Part shown: positions 24,151 to 35,130 of the stretch, piece after piece | How positions within the stretch are numbered: the first letter of the stretch is position 1 | How the letters are laid out: every line of letters begins with the position of its first letter | Assembly (NCBI GenBank): GCA_940671915.1 | Contig: CALNVZ010002016.1 | Span: 1 to 64,000 of the forward strand | Direction of reading: 5' to 3' | DNA from: Paracentrotus lividus | Lineage: Eukaryota; Echinodermata; Echinoidea; Camarodonta; Echinidae | Length of the DNA: 64,000 nucleotides | Translations under genes and position numbers: made by a program | The notes under the pieces: model-generated | Database searches by the model: none | Seen by the model: the letters and a program-made list of their open reading frames with translations, nothing else | What the model was told of the DNA's origin: nothing

Positions 24151-26726
24151 GTAAGTATGATTAATAGCATAGTTATTCCACACATACTAATACTAAATAC
24201 TAAATACTAAATACTCTTAATGATTTTTTTTTTTTTTGCATTTTAGACTAGACCTACATGTACATTTCAAACCGAAATCAATTTCATAGCTAATTGCAAT
24301 CAATAAAACTGTTTTCTCTCCTGTTTGAGTGGAGATGAGTTCATTTGATCACCTTTGATGTTGATCTCAGTCAGGGCGTAACAATGCTATAATATATAAA
24401 TCACATACTTTTTTATGTTTGCTGATTAAGAACGATAACATTTTACAAGAATGTAATCAAGAAATTTGCAATGCTATAGTGAATCTAAATTTAATATGTT
24501 ACATTTCATAGGGCAAGTCCTAGATACTTTGCGCAGTAACAAACTGGACATTTAGGGCTAAAAATAGGCTTTTTGGATAAATCTTAAATTGGTATCCCAA
24601 TCCTTTGGTATATTTTTTGAAAGTGCTAAGAACTTTCAACAAAAACATAAACAATAATTAAAATAACTCGATTCATATTTAATTTATGATTATGTATGCC
24701 TTGGTAACACACAGGACCAGAAAAAATGGTGTTTTTTAAATTTTGATTTTGTTCACATGATACTCTGAATTTAAAAAGCAGATTAAAACTTGCATAGTCA
24801 CATCCTCTTAAACATGTAATAACAGTGTAAATACATATTTTACTGTCAATACAACTTCAAGTTTTCTGGCAAGGTCATGTTTTATAAAATATGCCAGGTA
24901 ACACACGGGACAATAATTCCATGAAATATTTTCCATTAAACATTTGGTGTAGTCAAGGCGTAGCAACATATTGTGTAAAAAAATCCTGCTGATAAAACAA
25001 AAGAAACATAATACAACACACCAATGTAAAAAAACTTATTTTGTTTCAATATTTAAGGTGGGAGGGCGAGTAATAAAACTGCATTATTGTACATCAGCTC
25101 AGGAACTTTTGTAAGACTATTACTGAGACATGAATACTTTAAGACTAAAAATATGGAAAGTTATGTGCTAGGTTTGTGATATTTTCACCAGAGGTAGCCA
25201 AGATGTTATTGAAACAGAAAATATGTAGTTTTCGGTTGAACTTGAATAACAAACCTTTAGAAAAAATAGTTGAAAATATCATTTTCAAGTCATTTTATTA
25301 TTTTTTCATGAATATTAATGAGTCTTGTGACATCATATGACCTTGAAATGACTTTTTGACCTCATTTTCATTAAGTTTATTTCATACCCTTTATGGTGAT
25401 ATATGACACATATATACCTTTACAAACTCACTGACACACTTGACACAAAAATGGTCAACAAGTTGAAAAATCACCACCTTGGGAACAAATAAACACAAAA
25501 CAAAAAGAAAGTTCCCCCTATTTCAAATATCAATAATTTTTTAACCAGGAGGAATTTAAAAATCCTAATTATATGTCCATGTAGAGAATTTAATTAGCTA
25601 CCATAAGAGCGAATTTTAGGAAAAATCATCAAGTCATGCTTCAGTGATTGATGGTTGAATGCAAAAATGTCATTTTGTGAAGTTCACAAGCCTAAAATCA
25701 CAACTTTGATTTAATGATATCGGACCCATTTTCAGATTATAAATATTTTACACGTCAGAATGTATGCATAACGTGCTTCTCAACATACGGAAACGAAATT
25801 TGCGTCAAATTTCACGGTTGAGTGAGCATACAGCAAAAATTGCCCAGACTGCAATTTTTACTTCGTTGCCATGGTATAAACGATCAAATGTGAGGGAATT
25901 CCTGTTTTGGAAGTGTAAGCAAAAAATATCCATCCATTCACGGTTGAATGAACCCATCAATCAACCAAAAAATAAGCCATTTTAGAATTACGAAGATTCA
26001 ATGTAGTAATTTTATGAAGTAGAAAGCATCTCAATAACATTTTTGGGGTTTTATTTATATTCTTTAGGCACGTGTCAATGATCCTATGGCATTTATTTAA
26101 AATTTCATGCTTCAGTGAGCATGTGAGACTGGAAAAGCCCTTTTCTCACGCACGGACTAAAATTCAAATTCTTACTTTGATTGAATATAACAATTCTTTT
26201 GGGGGAGTACTTTTGATTTTATTTTCATAAAAATCCCGATGTTTCACGCCTCGGTGGGCACAAGATACGAGATAATCAAGAAAATACGAAGAAAGTTTCG
26301 GGCTTCGTCATGGTTAAGTGACTTTTTGAATACGTAATTTGAGTAACGATCATGTTAGTTAGAGATCAGTTGAAGCTATGTGCAAAGTTTCATAAAATAA
26401 TTCACAGTCAAATGGACAATGAACTGACAATTAAAATATGCCAAATTTCACTTTTGTTAAACTTTTGTTAAACCTCTGTACATAAAGTCAATGGAGGAGG
26501 AAATCAATACCTGACAAATGTGAAATTCGGCCAATTTCATTGATAATTATTGTTAATTCTACCTTGAGTTATGTCACGAAACTTGGCACACAGCTTCAAC
26601 TGATCTCCAACTAACATGATCTTGATTCAAATTGCTTATTTGAAAAGTCACCGAACCATGACGAAGCCTGAAACTTTCTATCCATTTGCTAGTCCAGATG
26701 CTGTCCCTTCGAAATTTAGGTGCCTG

Positions 26727-26960
26727 GTAAAAATGGCAGAGGTAAAAATGGCAGAGGCAAAAATGGCAGAGGCAAAAATGGCAGAGGCAAAAATGGCAGA
26801 GGTAAAAATGGCATAGGTAAAAATGGCAGAGGTAAAAATGGCAGAGGTAAAATTGACAGAGGCAAAAATGGCAGAGGCAAAAATGGTGGATGTAAAAATG
26901 ACATAGGTAAAAATAATGGCAGAGGTAAAAATGGCGGAGGTAAAAATGACAGAAGTAAAA
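26727..26960 (+). repeat. 15-bp minisatellite (GTAAAAATGGCAGAG unit)
   Basis: About 15 imperfect units. The 15-bp period keeps every frame open and yields long artefact ORFs of K-M-A-E-A type. Its mirror is at 29337-29627 inside the same foldback element. Confidence 0.9.
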
Positions 26961-27479
26961 TGGAATGTCTTACGCAATCCAATCCAATTGTCAAAGCAAA
27001 GCACATACATATAATTATGGCAAATTCCCTAAGGAAAGGGGTAAAACATTAAGAAAGAAAACTAATGAGAAGGTATTTTCAAAAATCATTTGCTGGACTG
27101 CCTGCAGGGGTCCTTATCTTTAGAATTGACTGACTTCCATTTGTACTATCCGCTATGAGATGTTGTTATGCCGAAGTGAACGAATGGTATATTAATTTTA
27201 CATTATTGCCTTTTAACTGTGCATGTTATAACAAATTATATTTTGGGTAATTTTTATCCTTTATAATAAAGTAGTAAAAGTAAAGAAGAATTACTTTCGT
27301 TTAATATGTTTTGTTGTTCATCTGCATTTATCCATGACCATGCACACTAAGTTAGAAATGACAATTCCCACATACACTGACACGTAACTTGTTATAAATA
27401 TACTAGTGCAAGTGGAAGTATAATTATGTTCCCAAAGTTGTCAATAATGATGGGTTGATGTGATTATGGCGTTTATTAA

Positions 27480-28081
27480 CTCCTTACGTGCCACCCTGCC
27501 CAAACCCCTCTGCCGCACTGGTAATCCGTACATGCCAGGGCCTATACCCCCGACTGCCAAGTTTTCTTCCCCCTTGTACTTAAAGATGACAGTCAATACT
27601 TTCTCATAACTTTTTTAAAAGTACGGTCAACAACAATGTTGTACTTAAAATATGTGGCATTCTTATTTGTCTCTAAAGTCCCACCAAATTCTGTTTTTAA
27701 AAATAAGAGGGCAATTATCTAATCTTACATTGTTCCAAGGCACGATTTTGTTTTTTAATGTGTGCGATTGTTTATGCACTAGGTCCTATCAAAATGTTGA
27801 CAAACACATAAAATTACTCAAAACAAGTTTAATTTAAACTGTGTAAAGAGAATATTGGCCAATTAAAAGCCGGATGTGGCCGGGATTAACCTGTGAGTGT
27901 GCAGTGCGCAGAACAATAGACTCGGCGTAATCAATCAACGTTATTCCGAATGTGCGCAATCATGCACGAAGCAGGGGAGGGTAGGAGACAAAGCATGGAT
28001 TAAGCACTCAATAGTAGGCTAGCAAACATGAGTATGGCACCGAACAGTAGGCTACGTATCATGCATCCGGCACGTAAAGAG
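27480..28081. mobile_element. TTAA-target inverted-repeat element (602 bp)
   Basis: Flanked by TTAA (27476-27479, 28082-28085), with ends CTCCTTACGTGCC / GGCACGTAAAGAG. The TTAA target suggests piggyBac or Sola3 mobilisation (inference). Nested in the core of the foldback element. Confidence 0.65.
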
Positions 28082-28314
28082 TTAATGTTTGGGGTTTCAA
28101 TTTATTCTCTTCCTGCGTATAAACTAATTTCAAATCATGTCCATCAAGTAATGTGAGATCAAACCAATGTAAATTGATGTTTGGAGGTCAGAGAAAAAAT
28201 AGACGAGCGCGAAGCGCGAGCGAAAATTATACCTGAAGTATAGAGACCAGAAGGCGTAGACTTTAAAGATCAATTTTGCCCCTATTATAGACAGACCAAT
28301 TTAGCGACCCCTTA

Positions 28315-28445
28315 GTTTTAGGTCCATTTGGCGCTCTTACCCTTCTACCCTTTTTGTCCTCTTTTCGGTGCCCCCTTTGTTTCAGGTCCATCTGGCGCCC
28401 CTACCCTTTTATACCTTTTTCTCCTCTTTTCGGCGGCCCCTGTGC
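28315..28445. repeat. Tandem duplicate, CCCTTTTG/GGCGCCCC-rich
   Basis: Two copies of an about 70-bp unit (TTTAGGTCCATTTGGCGC...). A related run is at 57050-57240. Followed by a G-rich homopolymer tract at about 28452-28472. Confidence 0.6.
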
Positions 28446-29336
28446 ACGTAACGGGGGGGGGGGGTGGGGGGTGGGCGCCGTGCCCTCACAATACGCGCAT
28501 GATTGACCAATATTATGAACTTCAATTGAAGTATTTTTTTTCACAAATTTTACCTGGTATTAACTAACACAATATAGGCCTGTAATGAAAATGAAATAAC
28601 ACAAATTATACAGGCCTATAATCAGCTCATATAAAGTGTTTTACTAACAAGAGACTTGACAAGGTATAAAAGGTCAATATTACAAGAGTCATCATTTTTA
28701 TGCTGATATCGACTAGAAAGGCACAGTCTTTTTCGATTGTCGTATCATGAAATGGATTTATATTCGTAAGATAAATATTGACTTCTAAAAGTTAAATCGA
28801 AGTTTAAATTCAGGTGAGGTGGTATTTCACGTTTTTGTACGCCCCGGCCCCTGTAAGATCATTAAAGGTAGTGTCAGCCTTTTGCAGGCAAAAATATTAA
28901 ATTTCTAGTTTTTTAGATGATATAGTAGTATACCAATGATTATATCATCCCACAACATGATTAAGCTCAAATGTGTATGTTTGTCATTATATTGCGATTA
29001 TCAAAATTCATTCCTATTTTTTCGAACCTCGAAAAATATACCGTACGGTGCGAACCGCTGACCGTTAGCGCAGAGAATAATGCACGCTGATGCGCCGTGT
29101 GTATATTGCTGTGTGCGATCCGTGCCGCACGCGCTGTAATATCAACGATGTTGATGGAGAGCTGGTCAAGATTGGTTGTCAAATTTTTGTTTCGTATTAC
29201 TGATCTAGGCAACCTATGACAGTAAGATTGAATAGACAGTATAGGTCGATCATATTCTACAGTTATGCCAAGTTGCATTAGTTTTCGCAATTTGTGAAAA
29301 AGGCTGATACTACCTTTAAACCGCAAATGCAACCTC

Positions 29337-29627
29337 TGCCATTTTTACCTCTGTCATTTTTGCCTCCGCCATTTTTACCTCTGCCATTTTTACCTCTGCC
29401 ATATTAACTCTGCCATTTTTACCTCCGCCATTTTTACCTCCGCCATTTTTACCTCCGCCATTTTTACCTCCGCCATTTTTACCTCTGCCATTTTTACCTC
29501 CGCCATTTTCACCTCCGCCATTTTTACCTCTGCCATTTTTACACCTTTTACCTCTGCCATTATTACCTCTGCCATTTTTGCCTCTGCCATTTTTACCTCT
29601 GCCATTATTACCTCTGCCATTTTTACA
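29337..29627 (-). repeat. 15-bp minisatellite, inverted mate of 26727-26960
   Basis: Same unit read on the opposite strand (CTCTGCCATTTTTAC), about 19 units with substitutions. Confidence 0.9.
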
Positions 29628-29634
29628 CCGAACC

Positions 29635-29758
29635 GAAATTTACTATTCCCTCACGCAATGCACAATCCCCTCCGATCGCGCGATCCCCGAATTCGCGGCC
29701 GTTTCGGGGATCGCGCGATCAGAGGGGATTGCGCATTGCGTGGGATATAGTAAATTTC
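29635..29758. repeat. GC-rich perfect-stem hairpin, 124 bp
   Basis: Arms of about 57 nt with few mismatches, centred on a TTCGCGGCCG loop region and containing GATCGCGCGATC. It sits between the minisatellite and the right arm of the foldback element. Confidence 0.8.
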
Positions 29759-30789
29759 GAAGGGACAGCATCTGGACTATTCATTTGCATGATTTTCTTA
29801 TATCTTGTGTCCACTGAGGCGTGAAACAGCGGGATTTTTGTGAAAATAAAATCAAAAGTACTCCCCAACAATTGTTATATTCAATCAAAGTAAGAATTTG
29901 AATTTTAGTCCATAAGTGAGAAAATGGCTTTTCAAGTTTCATGTGCTCACTGAAGCATGAAATTTTAAATAGATGCTAGAGGATCATTGACATGTGCCCA
30001 AAGAATATAAATAAAACCCCAAAAATGTTATTGAGATGCTTTCCAGGGCATAAAATTACGACAATGACTCTTCGTAATTCTAAAATGGCCTATTTTTTTG
30101 TTGTTTAATGGGTTCATTCAATCGTGAATGAAGTGATATTGGTTGCATACACTTCCAAAACAGGAATTCCATTATATTTGATTGAATACCATGGCAAAGA
30201 AGTAAAAATCTCAGTTTTGGCAATTTTTGCTGCATGCTCACTCAACCATGGAATTTGACGCAAATTTCGTTTCTGTATGTTGGGAAGCACGTTTTGCATA
30301 CATTCTGACGTGCAAAATATTTATAATCTGAAAATGTGTCCGATATCATTGAATCAAAGTTGTGATTTTAGGCTTGTGAACTTCAAAAAATGATATTTTG
30401 GCATTCAACCATTAATCACTGAAGCATGACTTGATGATTTTTCCTAAAATTCGCTCCTATGGTAGCTAATTAAATTTCCTAAATGGACATATAATTAGAA
30501 TTTTTAAATTCCTCCTGGTTAAAAAATTATTGATATCTGAAATAGGGGGAACTTTCTTTTTGTTTTGTGTTTAGCTTGGACTTGCCCTATAATTTATCAC
30601 CTACAAATACATCAAACTGGAGCACTGTTCATTGTAAGTTGATTTTCAACTTCAACTAAAAACTGGTAGGTTAATTTACAAAATATTTTCAACTTTAACT
30701 AAAAACGGGTAGGTTAATTTACAGAATAAACAATAAAATAATCTAAGGATAAGGATCCTTAATAGCACTATGTATGTTTTAGTTGTTTG

Positions 30790-31022
30790 TTGTCATACAC
30801 AATATACATTAAGCACACAAATCTGCCGTCATAACATTTGCACTGCATGTATATACTTTTCAATAGTGATAAGTTATAGCAATGGGAAACCGCATCAAAC
30901 CACAAAAATCTGCCACCATAACATTTGCACTACATGTATATACTTTTCAATAGTAATAAACTACATTAATGGTAAACAACATCAAAGTACACAAGATCTG
31001 CCATCATAACATTTGCACTACG
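30790..31022 (-). repeat. 88-bp tandem repeat (3 copies visible)
   Basis: Units contain ATCTGCCATCATAACATTTGC. Matching array of about 5 copies at 41845-42235 in the right arm. Confidence 0.8.
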
Positions 31023-31026
31023 TGTA

Positions 31027-31892
31027 CAGTTGTCCTCAAAATTGTTCATACCCCTGTCATTTTTTTATTTTTTTTTATAGTTTTTTTATTTGTACTTTTG
31101 TGAATGCATTTCCTCAAACTTTTTTGTGATCAATATGCTACCAACAACTAAACAATGAGGAAAATTTTAAGTTTTGAGAAATTTGGTATTCCAAGGTATT
31201 TTAGTGATATATTTATGAAAAAGACCATGTTCATAATTATTCATACCCTAAGGGTACCCAGTCTAATTTCTTAATTAATCACCTCGAATACAATTCTTTT
31301 TCTTCAAAATTATCACATAAAATACTTTTTGCGATGCCTGGAGACATCATTCATGTCCTCCATGGGTTTTGACCAGAGCGTCCTCTGGAAAACATCCAAG
31401 CTGATTAAGGTTGCGTGGTCTTTGGGCCATTATGTGATTCTTCAACTTCCCAGACACATTTCTTAGGGGATTCTTGTCAGGTCATCGAATTTTCCTCTCC
31501 AGATCATTCATTATGATTGTCCTTGAACCACTTCTTGACTAACTTGGCCGTATGCTTCTTAACTTTGTCCCGTTGATATATGCCCAATGCTGTCCTAGGT
31601 GACATTTACAAGCATACTTCTGCATGTTTTCATTCAAGATCTTAACCAAAATGTCTTCAGCAGGATGCTTCCTACTCTGAAGAGATTTCCAATGCTCCCA
31701 GCAATGAAATTCCCTCATGACAGTTCAGTGTGAATGTCATGTGCTAAAATCAGGACAATGTACTTGAGGTTGAAGGATGCTGTATGTCTTTCTTTTACCA
31801 AATTGAAGAAAGTCCATATTACCCCTAGATTCTAAATTCCTCTCATCAACTTATAGAATTATGGCCCAGAAGTTATAATCCTGGTTTAACTG
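31027..31892 (-). mobile_element. Tc1-like transposon, truncated by the gap
   Basis: Starts CAGTTGTCCTCAAAATTGTT after TA (31025-31026), a typical Tc1-type end. It holds a decayed transposase on the minus strand and is cut by the N gap. Not seen in the right arm at the matching place. Confidence 0.75.
31330..31720 (-). pseudogene. Tc1-like transposase, degenerate
   Basis: Translation in shifting frames recovers Tc1-family stretches: ILNENMQKYA, AKLVKKWFKDNH, and GKLKNHIMAQRPRNLNQL near the C-terminal end. Stops and frameshifts lie between them, and the D-D-E core around the second Asp is disrupted. Not functional. Confidence 0.75.
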
Positions 31893-31992
31893 NNNNNNNN
31901 NNNNNNNNNNNNNNNNNNNNNNNNNNNNNNNNNNNNNNNNNNNNNNNNNNNNNNNNNNNNNNNNNNNNNNNNNNNNNNNNNNNNNNNNNNNN
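31893..31992. other. Assembly gap, exactly 100 N
   Basis: One hundred N bases, the usual placeholder for a gap of unknown size, so the order and orientation of the two sides come from scaffolding. The inverted symmetry of the window is broken here. Confidence 0.95.
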
Positions 31993-32004
31993 AAGAGTCT
32001 TAAA

Positions 32005-32968
32005 ATGAATCTTCTTTATATTATGTTACTATTATTCAGCAGTTGTGTTGCATGTAAATCTCAAATACTTTATGTAAATGAGGGAGAAAAGGCCAAACTG
32101 AATTTCTCATATCCATGTAACAGCACAAGGATTACATTGCAGTATGGATATAGATCTCCTGCTTACAGTTCTTCAAATCCAGAATATCTTTCCTTACCAC
32201 CTAATCAAAATCTGACCAATCAGAAAGCATCCAATGAGTGCTCTCTCCATCTTACAATCGAACAATGGAACATACATTTTAACAGCATACAAAGATGGCC
32301 AAATGCTGCCTGACTACCCCAGAATAGGTTTAAGTGTCAATTATCCACCTGGTAAGGCATCATGCAAATCAAGTAATGATCATGTAGTTGGGTTACATTT
32401 CAAGCTACAATGCACTGCTCCAGTGGGTAATGTGGCCGGCCAAATTGTATGTTACCAAAATGGTAAAAGGCTACCCCTGTTAACAATGCCATCAGAAAGT
32501 GGAGGATTTCTAAATCAAGTCATTTTGGTAATTCTATCCAACTATTCTGTACGCTGCTGTTCGTCCATCTTAGACCAAGTAAAGATCGAGCACGAGTGTA
32601 ATGATTGTGGATGGGATCCTATACGTGATATACCAATACAATTCACTACAGACTCTAGCTCGACAGAATATACTAACCCCCTACTCACAAGTCCTCAAAC
32701 AAAAATTGTCAAGCTTACCAAAGAGTGTGCCAATTATAAGATGGGATTGTACATTGTGATGGGCTTCATGAGTATGCTCACTATTATTTATTGTGCACTT
32801 CACTTTATTAAGCTCACTAAGAAGCCAGAGGGTACAACTGATTCAAACCAGAATGATGCAGAGGCACCATTAACTGAATTAACTAATAAGACTACCGTGT
32901 TAGAATCAGAAACATTTTTTATGTTATGGGGCTGTGATTGTCAACATGTATGGTGTTGGAGAAGATGA
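32005..32968 (+). pseudogene. Ig-like membrane receptor, frameshifted copy
   Basis: ATG at 32005 opens a signal peptide and Ig V-like domain almost identical to the 35131 gene. At about 32260 the copy is 17 nt shorter (7 nt in place of 24). This removes the N-P-V-A-R-D-D-A part of the F-strand and shifts the frame. The rest continues in another frame (second Ig-like region, transmembrane stretch YIVMGFMSMLTIIYCALHFI). Near 32925 it differs by one nt from the left-arm tail, which hides a C-terminal ETSSPK segment. It could be a true pseudogene or carry consensus errors. About 2.1 kb upstream of the intact gene, same strand. Confidence 0.7.
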
Positions 32969-35130
32969 GACAAGTTCACCAAAAGTCAATAAGTACAAGA
33001 TCAACCAGATCAAGCAGATAACACCCATGGTTAGAATTGGTATATGGTCATATTCAAACGTGAGTGACACGACATTTGGACTGATAGAAGGGCTCATATC
33101 TTTGCACTTGTAGGTTATGAATGGATCATGACTACCATATTATGTATAATGTAGGAGTGGCATGTGTCATTACCAGTTGGATTTGGATTTTACAATTGGT
33201 CCTGGAAATTATGGGTAAAAAACAGTGCGTGAGTGACGCGACAGAATAAAGACATGGGTTTTGGACCATCATTGGTTATGGTTGGATTTTTGCCCAAGTA
33301 CATGTAGATGTCTAAGGGTACCATAAGTGCTGGTATATGTACATGAACATGACGTACCTCTCTGACATTTATTGTCCTTATCAATCATTCCCTCTCTGTG
33401 GAAAATGGTCCACCTCTATGTGTTGTGAGTGACACGACATCCAAAACGTGAGTGACACGACCAGTGCCTTAAATGCAACAATTCAAGTAAATAACTAGAT
33501 TGAAATTACTTGTGTGTATATGCCATGTTAAAGTAGTCCATGATAATTACTTTAAGCAAAAAAAAATCAGAAAAAATGACTAGATAATTATAAGAATAAG
33601 AGGCATTTAAAGCACCATAGTCCCATATATGTGCAAATTCTTGTTTGATCAATTATTCTGCGCAAGAAAACTGGATCACATAATGTTTAAAATTAAATAA
33701 TTGGTTGTATTGTAAAGAAGCTTTTGTGCTGATTTCAGATCCTAATTTGCATTTTCAAAGGCACAGCGCCACATTGAAATTTCAGCTAAATGCCCCACTT
33801 AGTTTGAATATGACCAAATGCATATTCAGTATACCTCCAATGCCTAATTCACAAGTTATTATTTTAAATCTTTCAGATTTGACACTCGTACATGTAACGC
33901 CTCACTATTAGCCATGGTTTAGCATTTCAAGGAATTAATTCCTGCCAGGTACCAATTATCTCAACTGAGTCAAGTGGGGCAAATGTAGATTTATTGTCTT
34001 GCCAAAGTACAGTATCATGCCATTCCAAATTTGGTGTAGAAAAAAAAAAATATATATATATAAATGTTTTATTTTTTAATATAGAAATGTATCTTTTTCA
34101 TCTTTTCCATCAGTCACAAAAAGCCTGCATCTGCTGTATATGTCCATCCAGTGGTGATCAAGGTAAAGGATCATGTTGGTATGTCATGTTATTGAGTAAT
34201 GATATTTCAACAATAAAGGAACAAGGATAACAATTCACAAACATTGCCATACCATTACACACTGTATGACAAATGCAGGATTCGAGATCATTTTATTCAG
34301 AGGTGGAGAATAATATTGAATAAGAAAAGCATAAAAACACTTTGCAGGCAGGCTTAAAGAAATATAATGAGCAATAAGCAATTTAATCAGGAATACACCT
34401 TTTAGGCTCTGAAGTACATGTTGGATTGTATGGATTGACTGCTGGATTCTCAAGATTCTACCTTGTGCATGACATGTACTGATTGTGACTGTTTTCACAT
34501 GATCACTCAAATACATGTAGTTTCATATATTTCAGAGGAGGTCATAGAAGGAGCCTTCATACAGTGACTGCTAATTAAGTGACTGTCTATCCTGTTTGAT
34601 CTCTCTCTCTCTCCCTTTTCTTACATGTACATGTATCTTCCTTATTATCATTCATTATTTAATCTAAATTGAGAGAGGACTCCAGAAGAAGATACAATGT
34701 ATGTTTCATCTCTATGTTCATGAAGCCGAGTGGAATAAAATGTTCAGCTGAATAAAGAAGTATTGCTGGAGTATCAGCAAGGGTAGTTTTTGAAGTTTGG
34801 CAAAAAAATTCTACATGAAATAACCACCATAATAAAATTCCAGAAATATACTTTGTCAATTGTTTGAAAAACAAAGGGCAAGGTGGGAACTGATATTTAT
34901 AACAACTTGCACAAAACTTGTTGCTCTCATTTTCCATTCTAAGCTTTCTCTATTCATATTTTGGGCTCTCCTTTAAAAAAAAAAATAAATATAGGAACTG
35001 ATCTTCTACATGCATTCTCAGAGACATTCTATCATATCATGTTTACATTGTCAGTAAATCCAGATTTGAACCTATATTAATTATCTTTTAAGAACTTTAG
35101 ATTGTACATGTATGATCATAGAGTCTGAAA
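32969..35130 (+). other. Spacer between the two Ig-like copies
   Basis: The first part (to about 33.1 kb) continues the lost receptor tail. A GTGAGTGAC[AG]CGAC motif occurs at about 33061, 33229, 33426 and 33449. The segment 33.9-34.0 kb matches 1.3-1.35 kb reversed, and 34.2-35.1 kb matches 0.4-1.06 kb reversed. No independent gene seen. Confidence 0.5.

Larger units (their letters stand above)
25492..30571. mobile_element. Foldback element (5080 bp), left arm only
   Basis: Target duplication TA (25490-25491, 30572-30573); empty site at 42482-42483 in the right arm. Long inverted arms: 25492-26720 pairs with 29753-30571, starting AACACAAAACAAAAAGAAAG. Same family as 13177-14875, with the CTTCAGTGA subterminal motifs. 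The 3-kb core holds an inverted pair of minisatellites, a TTAA-target element and a GC-rich hairpin. No transposase frame was recognised. Confidence 0.85.
24511..30587. mobile_element. TA-target inverted-repeat element (about 1 kb) split by a foldback insertion
   Basis: Ends GGGCAAGTCC / GGACTTGCCC, flanked by TA (24509-24510, 30588-30589). After removal of the nested 25492-30571 element it is about 995 bp. The matching copy at 42468-44115 carries a different nested insertion. Confidence 0.75.

Noticed and set aside
26616..27052. Long open frames of K-M-A-E-A and G-K-N-G-R type
   Set aside because: They come from a 15-bp minisatellite that is open in all frames on both strands; no start context or domain.
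29390..29620. Minus-strand repeat protein of M-A-E-V-K units
   Set aside because: Same minisatellite in inverted orientation inside a foldback element.
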